A stretch of DNA of 64,000 nt from Streptomyces sp. (lineage in GTDB: Bacteria; Actinomycetota; Actinomycetes; Streptomycetales; Streptomycetaceae): positions 1 through 64,000 of the forward strand of contig NZ_JAEKKT010000121.1 in assembly GCF_019510245.1 (NCBI RefSeq), written 5' to 3'. Made by a program: the position numbers and the translations under genes. Below the pieces are notes generated by a model. It had not been told where the DNA came from. It saw only the letters and a list, made by a program, of their open reading frames with translations, and made no database searches. Within the stretch, counting starts at the first letter, position 1; every line of letters starts with the position of its first letter. This document shows, in pieces, positions 57,649 through 64,000 of the stretch.

Positions 57649-59004
57649 ATGGCTGTGCAGCCTCCTGCCGACACGCGCGCCCCAGAAGCCGCCGCGCACC
57701 CCGTCGACGTACGACCGCCCCTGCACCGCATGGTGCCGCTGAGCCTCCAGCATGTGCTCGTCGCTTACTCGGGCCTGGCCACCATGCCGCTGCTCGTGGG
57801 CGTCGCGCTGGATCTGCCGGACGACCGGATCCGGCTGCTGATCAGCGCGAACCTTCTGGTCAGCGGTCTGGCGACGCTGCTACAGACACTCGGTTTCAAG
57901 TGGTTCGGGGCGCGGTTGCCGATCGTGATGGGGTCGACGTTCACCGCGATCACGCCGGCCGTGCTCATCGGCCAGGACTACGGCATGGCCGCAGTGTTCG
58001 GGGCGACCATCGTCGCCGGGCTCGTGACGGTGGCGGTCGCACCATGGTTCGGGCGGATCCTGCATCTGTTTCCGCCGCTCGTCACCGGCTCGGTCATCGC
58101 GGTCATCGGGTTCTCCCTGGTGCCGTCGGCGGCCGGGCTCATCACCGGAAGCGGGAATGAGGACGGCAGCGGCGCGCGAGGGCTCGCCGTCGCCGCCGTC
58201 ACCGTCGCTCTCGTCGTCCTCGTCGAACGGCTGGCGCCACCCGCCATGGCCCGCTTCTCCGTGCTGGTCGCGATGGCCGCTGGAGCGCTTCTGGCCGTAC
58301 CCCTGGGCCTGTTCGACGGTTCGGCCGTCGGTGAGGCGCAGGCCCTGTCGGTGCCGGATCCGACCGCGTTCGGGGCGCCCACGTTCGTCGTGCCGGCGAT
58401 CGTCGCCCTGCTCGTCGTGCAGGTGGTCAACATGGTCGAGTCGGTGGGCGACACCCTGGCCGTGGGACAGATCGTGGAGCGCGGCGACGACCCGGGAACC
58501 GTGGTGAGGGCATTGCGCGCCGATGGGGCGGCCACCGTGGTCTCCGGCGGTTTCGGGTCCTTCCCGATCGTGACGTTCGGGCAGTCCGTCGGTCTGTTGA
58601 GCGTGACACGGGTGATGAGCCGCCATGTCGTGGCACTGTCCGGCGCGTTGATGGTGCTGCTCGCCTTCGTTCCCGTGCTCGGGGCGGCGGTTGCGGCGGT
58701 ACCGGGACCTGTGCTCGGCGGGGTGTCACTCGTGACGTTCGGCACCGTCGGCGCGGTCGGGCTGCGGATCCTGAGCCGCGCCGACCTCTCCGACGGGCGC
58801 AATCTGCTGACGGCGGCACTCGCGTTCGGCCTTGGCATGATCCCGGTCGGCGCGCCCGACTTCTACGCGCCGCTGCCGTCGTACCTGCGCACCGTCCTGG
58901 ACAGCGGCATCGCGGTGACCGGGATCGTCGCCTTCACGCTGAATCTGCTGTTCCACCACACGAGCCGCACTCGTCGCGTCCTTCGTGGCAAGGAGCAGTC
59001 CTGA
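57649..59004 (+). CDS. NCS2-family purine/pyrimidine (uracil-xanthine) permease
   Basis: ATG at 57649 follows GAGGAGGAAGG. The 451 residues have about 12-14 membrane helices and NCS2 features: LSLQHVLVAYSGLATMPLLVG, QTLGFKWFGARLPIVMGSTFTAITPAVLIGQDYG, FPPLVTGSVIAVIGFSLVPSAAG. The signature helix contains NMVESVGDTLAVGQIVERG and the substrate-loop GGFGSFPIVTFGQSVGLLSVTRVMSRHV. It imports a purine or uracil with H+ or Na+. Its stop overlaps the deaminase start, so import and deamination are coupled; the likely substrates are guanine, 8-oxoguanine or xanthine. Confidence 0.9.
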   Translation: MAVQPPADTRAPEAAAHPVDVRPPLHRMVPLSLQHVLVAYSGLATMPLLVGVALDLPDDRIRLLISANLLVSGLATLLQTLGFKWFGARLPIVMGSTFTAITPAVLIGQDYGMAAVFGATIVAGLVTVAVAPWFGRILHLFPPLVTGSVIAVIGFSLVPSAAGLITGSGNEDGSGARGLAVAAVTVALVVLVERLAPPAMARFSVLVAMAAGALLAVPLGLFDGSAVGEAQALSVPDPTAFGAPTFVVPAIVALLVVQVVNMVESVGDTLAVGQIVERGDDPGTVVRALRADGAATVVSGGFGSFPIVTFGQSVGLLSVTRVMSRHVVALSGALMVLLAFVPVLGAAVAAVPGPVLGGVSLVTFGTVGAVGLRILSRADLSDGRNLLTAALAFGLGMIPVGAPDFYAPLPSYLRTVLDSGIAVTGIVAFTLNLLFHHTSRTRRVLRGKEQS

Positions 59005-60311
59005 TGTACATCGACACGATCACCGACGTCTGTGTGTGGAGCGGCGGGCGATGGCTGGACGCGCGGGACGTGCACGTGGCGGACGGGCGGGTGACGGCAG
59101 TCGTCGGGGCCCGCGAACTGCCTCGTGGACAGCGGGTATTGGCGGCGGCGGGCGGGCATCTGATCCCGGGTCTCGTCAACACGCATACCCACCTCCACCA
59201 GGCGCGCATGCGCGGCATCGGCGAAGGCGAGCCGCTGTTGTCCTGGCTGCGAACCGTCGGCGAGGAGACCGTCGCGCTCACTCCCGAGCGCGCCTACGCA
59301 GCGGCCGCCGCCGCGGCGACGGAAGCCCTGCGCAGCGGCACCACCACCCTGGTGGACCACATGTGGCCGAACCCGTCCGCCGAGATCCACGACGCGGTGC
59401 TGCGCGCCCTTCATGACTCGGGGATCCGCGCGGTGCTGTGCCGCGGCGTGGCCGACCGGGCGGACCCGTCCCGCAAGTGGGGCTTCGACCCACGTCTCAT
59501 GCAGCAGCTGGACAGCGCCCTCGCTCACACCGACGAGTTGGTGGACGCCACGGCGGGCAGCCGCGTCTCGGTGGGGCTCGCCGTGCCCAATCCGCGCAGT
59601 CTCACTCCTGCGGGAATGCGGCAGGTACGGGCGTACACCGAAGAGCGGGACCTGCCGGTGTCGATCCACCTTCTGGAGACGGCGACGGACGACCTGATGT
59701 GCCGGGAACACACCGGTCGAGGAGCCGTGGAATACCTGGAGACGGCCGGATTCCTGTGGGAGCGGCTGCTCGCCGTGCACTGTGTGGAGCTGGACGCGGC
59801 GGGCCGTGCGGCGCTCGCCCGGCACGGAGTCGGCGTCTCCTACAACCCGCTCAGCAATATGCGGCTGGGCAGCGGCATCGCCCCCGTGATCTCCATGCGG
59901 GAAGCGGGACTTCGGGTAGGGCTCGGGGTGGACGGGGCCGCCAGCAACGACACCCAGGACATTCTGGAGGCCATGCGGATCGGGGCGTATCTGCAGCGTG
60001 CCGCGCATCGGCAAGCCGATCTGCTCGGTTTCCCGGAGATGCTGGCCATCGCCGCCGGGGGCGCCAACGAGGTGCTCGGTCTCGATTCCCGGGCGGACGG
60101 TGTGGTGCCCGGTGCCAGGGCCGACCTCGTGCTGCACCGATTCGAGCGGGACTACGCGTGCCTTCCGGTGCGCGATCCGGGCGCCACGCTGCTGACCTGC
60201 GCGAGCAGCCGGACCGTGGACACGGTCCTGGTGGCGGGCGAGGCAGTGGTGCGGGACGGGCGCAGCGCGCGCCTTTCCGAGACGTTCCTGGTGGACCTGT
60301 TGTCGCGATAG
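59004..60311 (+). CDS. Amidohydrolase, 8-oxoguanine/guanine-type deaminase (AtzA/TrzN family)
   Basis: The 435-residue metallohydrolase begins MYIDTITDVCVWSGGRWLDARDVHVADGRV. Metal ligands are visible in NTHTHLHQARMRG (HxH), LPVSIHLLET and LLAVHCVELD (His), and GLGVDGAASNDTQD (Asp). GVGVSYNPLSNMRLGSGIAPV is typical of 8-oxoguanine deaminases and related triazine hydrolases (ATZ/TRZ group). It deaminates a purine-like ring, probably guanine or 8-oxoguanine to xanthine or urate. It overlaps the permease stop by one base. Lack of a signal peptide indicates cytoplasmic action. Confidence 0.88.
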   Translation: MYIDTITDVCVWSGGRWLDARDVHVADGRVTAVVGARELPRGQRVLAAAGGHLIPGLVNTHTHLHQARMRGIGEGEPLLSWLRTVGEETVALTPERAYAAAAAAATEALRSGTTTLVDHMWPNPSAEIHDAVLRALHDSGIRAVLCRGVADRADPSRKWGFDPRLMQQLDSALAHTDELVDATAGSRVSVGLAVPNPRSLTPAGMRQVRAYTEERDLPVSIHLLETATDDLMCREHTGRGAVEYLETAGFLWERLLAVHCVELDAAGRAALARHGVGVSYNPLSNMRLGSGIAPVISMREAGLRVGLGVDGAASNDTQDILEAMRIGAYLQRAAHRQADLLGFPEMLAIAAGGANEVLGLDSRADGVVPGARADLVLHRFERDYACLPVRDPGATLLTCASSRTVDTVLVAGEAVVRDGRSARLSETFLVDLLSR

Positions 60312-60675
60312 CGGCCACCCTCTGGTGAGGGCCCTTCGCACAGGGTGGGCGGCGCCGAGCGCACAGCATCGGGGGGATGGTCCCGATTTCGGCCCGTACC
60401 GCCGCCACACCCACGTCGTCGTTCGTCGTGGACGTGCTGTCGCAGTAACAGAACTGGTTCCCGGACGAAACATGGTGCCGCCAAGCTGGCCCCATCGCGC
60501 ATCGTCCCTGTCGACGGGGCGTATGCCAGCCCACGGCGCCGGGCCCACGGACGGGTCCGAGGCCGACCGTGCCCGCGGACCTCTGTGTGTCCGCGGTGGG
60601 GGTGCAGGGGCGGTGACTGCACCTCGTAGGACTTCGGAGAACACCACTCCGACGTACTCAGGAGTACTTGCCGCG
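60312..60675. other. 364-bp intergenic region before the 2OG-oxygenase gene
   Basis: No gene is visible. The long frame upstream of the oxygenase is Arg/Pro-rich and lacks a ribosome binding site until AGGAG at about 60660. The region probably contains a separate promoter for the oxygenase, but no clear elements were picked out. Confidence 0.55.
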
Positions 60676-61698
60676 ATGACTGACATCACGACGCGTGCTG
60701 TGCCGCACACGACGCCTCGATCGACGTACGGCCTCGCCGAACTCGACAAGGAAACCCGCATGGGCGGGGCCGGAACCGAGACCACGGCGCGGGAGATCCG
60801 CCGCATCGACCTCTCCGACTTCGAGGCCCGCAAGGCCGAGATCACCGAGGAGCTGTGGGCGGCGGCCACGGACATCGGGTTCTTCCAGCTGGTCAACCAC
60901 GGCATCGAACAGGACCTGGTGGACGAGGCGTTCACGAACGCCGAGGGATTTTTCGCGCTGCCCGAGGCCCACAAGGCCCGGCATGCGCTGAAGAAGGGCC
61001 TCAACTCCGGGTGGGAGTCCCTGACTCAGGTCAGGCCGTCCGTCGGGACACCGGACCAGAAGGAGTCGTACCAGGTCACCCGCCCTCACATGGAGGGGCT
61101 CTGGCCCGACGACGTCCTGCCCGAATTCCGGCTGCGTGCCCTCGACTTCGAGACACGCTGCCGCGAGGTGGCGATGCGGGTCCTGTCCTGCTTCGCCGAC
61201 AAGCTGGGCTTCGCCGGCGACTTCTTCACCCGCGCCCACGACCCTCGGAGCATGTACTACCAGTCCACCCTGCGGATGCTGCACTACTTCGCGATCCCCG
61301 AGGACGCCGAGCCGCACCCGAACGTGTGGCGGGCCGGTGCGCACACCGACTTCGACTGCCTGACGCTGCTCTTCCAGCGGGACGGGCAGGGCGGGCTGCA
61401 GGTGTGCCCGGGAAAGGAGGCCGAGGCCCAGGAGTGGACTCCCGTGGTGCCCTCGGCCGACGCCATCACCTGCAACATCGGCGACATGCTGATGCGGTGG
61501 AGCGACGACCGGCTTCCGTCCAACTTCCACCGGGTCAAGTCCCCGGGCCCCGGCGAGGACCGGGGCGCACGCTACAGCATCGCCTTCTTCGCCCAGGCCG
61601 ACCGTGACGTGGTGATCGAGGGGCCGGACGGACGGTATCCGCCGATCACGGCGGAGCAGTACATCCAGCAGCGCATCGCTGCCAACTTCGCACGATAG
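60676..61698 (+). CDS. Fe(II)/2-oxoglutarate oxygenase, isopenicillin-N-synthase family
   Basis: ATG at 60676 (AGGAG eleven bases upstream) gives 340 residues. After a short leader, a DIOX_N domain is seen (IRRIDLSDFEARKAEITEELWAAATDIGFFQLVNHGIEQDLVDEAF). The double-stranded beta helix has the iron motif HTDFD ... FHRV (HxD...H) and the 2OG-binding RYSIAFF. The MYYQSTLRMLHYF and TCNIGDMLMRWSDDRLPSNFHRV segments are typical. Despite the family name it is not predicted to make penicillin. Beside purine permeases and a deaminase it may hydroxylate a purine, as fungal xanthine oxygenase does, though that enzyme is from another subgroup. Confidence 0.85.
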   Translation: MTDITTRAVPHTTPRSTYGLAELDKETRMGGAGTETTAREIRRIDLSDFEARKAEITEELWAAATDIGFFQLVNHGIEQDLVDEAFTNAEGFFALPEAHKARHALKKGLNSGWESLTQVRPSVGTPDQKESYQVTRPHMEGLWPDDVLPEFRLRALDFETRCREVAMRVLSCFADKLGFAGDFFTRAHDPRSMYYQSTLRMLHYFAIPEDAEPHPNVWRAGAHTDFDCLTLLFQRDGQGGLQVCPGKEAEAQEWTPVVPSADAITCNIGDMLMRWSDDRLPSNFHRVKSPGPGEDRGARYSIAFFAQADRDVVIEGPDGRYPPITAEQYIQQRIAANFAR

Positions 61699-61708
61699 AG
61701 GCGCGGTT

Positions 61709-62999
61709 GTGATGATGTCCGCGAAGAAGCGGGCGCCGTTCGGGCGGCTCGGGGTGCTGGGTCTCCAGCACGTTCTGGTGATGTACACGGGGTGTCACGG
61801 TGCCGCTCGTCTTCGGCGCGGCCACCGGGCTCGCTACCGCGACCATCGCTCTGCTCATCAACGCGGACCTGCTGGTCGCGGGCGTCGTCACGATGATCCA
61901 GGGCGCGGGCGCCGGGCGGGTGCTCGGCGCCCGCATGCCCGTGATGGCCGGCGCGGCCTTCACCGCCGTGGCGCCGATGATCCTGATCGCCGGTGAGTAC
62001 GGGCTCCAGGCCGTATACGGTTCGATGCTCTCCGCCGGGATCTTCGGCCTGCTCGCCGCCTGGCCGTTCGCCAACGCAGCGCGCTTCTTCCCGCCGCTGG
62101 TGAGCGGTGTGGTGATCACCGTGGTCGGCCTGGCGCTGATCGGTGTCGGCGTCAATCTTGTCGTCGGCAGCGACCCCAAGGCGGCGGACTACGCGGCGCC
62201 GTCGCGCCTCGCCCTCGCCGCCTTCGTCGTCATCGTGATCCTGCTGGTGGCGAGGTTCGGCCGGGGCTTTCTGGCCCAGACCGGCGTTCTGCTCGGGCTG
62301 CTGGCCGGTACCGCGGTCGCGGTACCGCTGGGTCTGGTGGACCCGTCAGCCGCCCGTGGCGCCGACTGGATCGGGGTGAGCGCTCCGTTCCACTTCGGCG
62401 CGCCCGAGTTCCCGCCGGTCGCGGTCATCTCGATGTGTGTCGTGATGCTGGTCCTGTTCGCCGAGTCGACCGCGGACCTGATCGCGGTCGCCGAACTCAC
62501 CGGCAAGGAGCTGACGACCGCGGACATGGCGCGCGGGCTGGCCGCCGACGGACTGTCCGGGGTGCTCGGCGGAGTGATGAACGCCTTCCTCGACACCGTA
62601 TTCGCCCAGAACGTGAGCCTGGTGTCGATGACCCGGGTGCGCAGCTGCCATGTGGCCACCGTCGCGGGCACCGTCCTGGTTGCCCTGGGCCTGGTTCCCA
62701 AGCTGGGGGCGGTGGTGGCCGGGCTGCCCGGACCGGTCGTGGGCGCGGCGGGACCGGTCATGTTCGCCACGGTCGCCGCCGTCGGTATCAGCACACTGCG
62801 GAAGGTCGAGTTCGAGGGAACGCAGAACCTGCTGATCGTCGCCGTGTCGATCGGCGTGGGCATGGCGCCCGACGTGGCACCGGACCTCTGCTCCCGTTTC
62901 CCGGCCGGTGTGCGCATTGTGCTGGGCTCACCGGTGACGAGCGCGACCCTGATCGCGTTCGGGCCGAACCTGGCCTTCAACCGGACCCGCCCGGCACGC
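61709..62999 (+). pseudogene. NCS2 xanthine/uracil permease, frameshifted and 3'-truncated
   Basis: GTG at 61709 starts VMMSAKKRAPFGRLGVLGLQHVLVMYTG, a normal NCS2 N-terminus, but one extra base near 61788-61792 shifts the frame. The true continuation (VPLVFGAATGLATATIALLINADLLVAGVVTMIQG) is read from 61800. The rest is intact, including FAESTADLIAVAELTGKELT and FLDTVFAQNVSLVSMTRVRS, until about 62990. There LAFNRTRPARTAG runs directly into integrase sequence, so the C-terminus is lost. Two independent lesions make a working permease unlikely, unless the frameshift is a sequencing error. It follows the oxygenase by 10 bp. Confidence 0.85.
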
Positions 63000-63018
63000 A
63001 CGGCGGGACGGGTGGGAG

Positions 63019-63741
63019 ATGCGGGCCATCACCCGCAAGGACATCCAGAGCTGGATCCGCGCCCTGGTGGACAAGGGCGCGGGAGCCTCCGCGATCAAGA
63101 GGGCGTTCGACCTCACGTCCTCCATGATGCGCGCGGCCGTGGACGACGACGTCCTTGCGGTCAGCCCCTGCCGCAACCTCGACCTGCCGACCATCGCGGT
63201 CAAACCGCCGCAGTGGTTCACGCTCGACCAGGCGCAGAGCATCCTGGACGAACTGCCCACCGCATGGCGGACGATGTGTCCGCTCGGTTTCCACACCGGA
63301 CTGCGCTGGGGTGAACTGTCCGGCCTGCACCGGCACCGCATCGACACGCGTCGCTCGCGGCTCTTCGTGGTGGAGGTCAACGCCAGGAGCGGCATCAAGG
63401 AGTACCCCATGAGCTCCAAGAGCCGTCGGGAAGTCCCGTTGCCACCCCATGTCCTGGAGGCTCTCGAACGCCACATCCACCGGCTCGACCTGGACGCCGT
63501 GGTGTTCGCCACCCTCACCAAGGGCCGGGCCGGCCGTCTCCTCGCCGACAGCAACTGGCGAGGGCAGACCCGGTGGCCCACCGTCGAGGCCGCCTACTAC
63601 TTCGACACCGACGGCGAGCAGCAGATCGTCCCGCACCACCCGCCGCACTCCATGCGCCACACCTGCGCCTCCTGGCTGGTCCGGAAGGGAGTCTCGCGCT
63701 ACGAGGTCCAGCACCTCCTCGGCCACGAGAGCTTCCACTGA
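63019..63741 (+). pseudogene. Tyrosine recombinase (phage-type integrase) fragment, catalytic Tyr missing
   Basis: The frame begins MRAITRKDIQSWIRALVDKG, inside the core-binding domain, so the N-terminal arm domain is missing. The catalytic domain has FHTGLRWGELSGL (Arg I), a K beta-hairpin region (VEVNARSGIKEYPMSSKSRREVPL) and HSMRHTCASWLVRKGVSRYEVQHLLGHES (HxxR and H). Immediately after LLGHES the frame reads FH and stops, before the tyrosine found 10-15 residues later in the family. It is fused end-on to the permease remnant. No att site or tRNA target is seen. It is the remnant of an integrative element. Confidence 0.85.
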
Positions 63742-63758
63742 CGATCGCTGCCTGAGGT

Positions 63759-63792
63759 GACGTTGCCCTGCCGTCATGGCCAGGGCGGCGTC
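63759..63792. terminator. Hairpin downstream of the integrase fragment
   Basis: GACGTTGCCCTG pairs with CAGGGCGGCGTC over 12 bp, including two G-T wobbles, around a 10-base loop, 18 bp past the integrase stop. It may be the original terminator of a gene in this area. Confidence 0.6.
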
Positions 63793-63879
63793 GTTGTATG
63801 CAGTCGGCTCCGGTTCAACGAGAACTGTCAGCTGGGACGGAGACGCGGTGGAGTGCCGCTGCAGTGTGTGAACTCACAC

Positions 63880-63989
63880 GAGTGGAACTGTCCTTCGCGA
63901 CGCAGAGAGCCCGCTACATCAAGGTCGTCAACACCGCCGATGTCGCGAGTGACTGGTGGTCGATCGCGGAATTCACCGTGTACAACTGA
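63880..63989 (+). pseudogene. C-terminal fragment of an F5/8-type C (discoidin/CBM32) domain protein
   Basis: The last ~35 codons before a TGA read LSFATQRARYIKVVNTADVA followed by SDWWSIAEFTVYN. The ARYIKVVNT...WWSIAEFTVY pattern is the final beta-strand pair of an F5/8-type C carbohydrate-binding domain, usually at the end of secreted glycoside hydrolases or lyases. The open frame starts at 63798, but the upstream residues have no such character, so only the domain end survives next to the integrase fragment. It appears to be a chromosomal gene truncated by the mobile-element scar. Confidence 0.65.
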
Positions 63990-64000
63990 TCACGGGTTCG

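Noticed and set aside
60676..61698. A beta-lactam (isopenicillin N synthase) gene
   Set aside because: The family is broad. No ACV synthetase or other beta-lactam gene is nearby, and the context is purine transport and deamination.

Overview
This window is high-GC actinobacterial chromosome, almost certainly Streptomyces. Codon use is strongly GC-biased, GTG and TTG starts follow GA-rich ribosome binding sites, and several families are typical of Streptomyces or actinobacteria (SepH, CutRS, DUF4193, DUF3093, DUF3159, DUF3710, DUF5998, a secreted Tat flavoenzyme). No rRNA, tRNA, CRISPR array or intact insertion sequence was found.

Layout. (1) 1-6.8 kb is conserved core: the end of a GntR-type regulator, HPr, a GNAT/acyl-CoA-synthetase-like fusion, DUF5998, a phosphodiesterase-like protein and thymidine kinase. 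(2) 6.9-24.5 kb is an accessory block inserted between core genes. It opens with an IS701-like protein that has lost a catalytic aspartate and a GAF/PucR regulator. It continues with a methyltransferase, a transaldolase homologue lacking the Schiff-base lysine, a cupin, a Tat-exported bicovalent flavin oxidase, an MFS exporter and an SDR. It ends with an operon encoding class II DAHP synthase (PhzC), an EntA-like dehydrogenase, PhzD, PhzE, a small ferredoxin-fold-like protein and a 3-hydroxybenzoate-6-hydroxylase-like flavoprotein. PhzA/B, PhzF and PhzG are absent. The predicted route is therefore chorismate to 2-amino-2-deoxyisochorismate to trans-2,3-dihydro-3-hydroxyanthranilate to 3-hydroxyanthranilate, then ring hydroxylation and probably extracellular oxidation, rather than phenazine synthesis. 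A VOC protein lies next to it.

(3) 24.8-51.1 kb is core again: rhodanese, SepH, a sugar-lactone oxidase with an MFS partner, ferrochelatase, inositol monophosphatase, CutRS, DUF4193, DUF3093, thioesterase, dUTPase, DUF3710, a secreted alginate-lyase-like protein, and a potassium-related neighbourhood (KdpDE without kdpFABC, two TrkA-type regulators, a KimA-like permease) ending in a TRAM/radical-free RNA uracil methyltransferase. Part of this order (dut, DUF3093, DUF3159, OB-fold, TrkA pair, APC permease, TrmA-like) is also known in mycobacteria.

(4) 51.2-64 kb is a second accessory region. It has a GltB-like/TPP-oxidase pair followed by a SigB-family sigma factor, a CsbD-like stress protein and a small hydrophobic protein, then a degraded phospholipase-D-family gene. 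After these come a purine-salvage or catabolism set (NCS2 permease, guanine/8-oxoguanine-type deaminase, 2-oxoglutarate oxygenase). The right edge is scrap: a frameshifted permease joined to a tyrosine-recombinase fragment without its catalytic tyrosine, then the last residues of an F5/8-type C domain.

Start sites were chosen by eye from ribosome binding sites and family lengths. Family names come from recognising motifs, not from searches.
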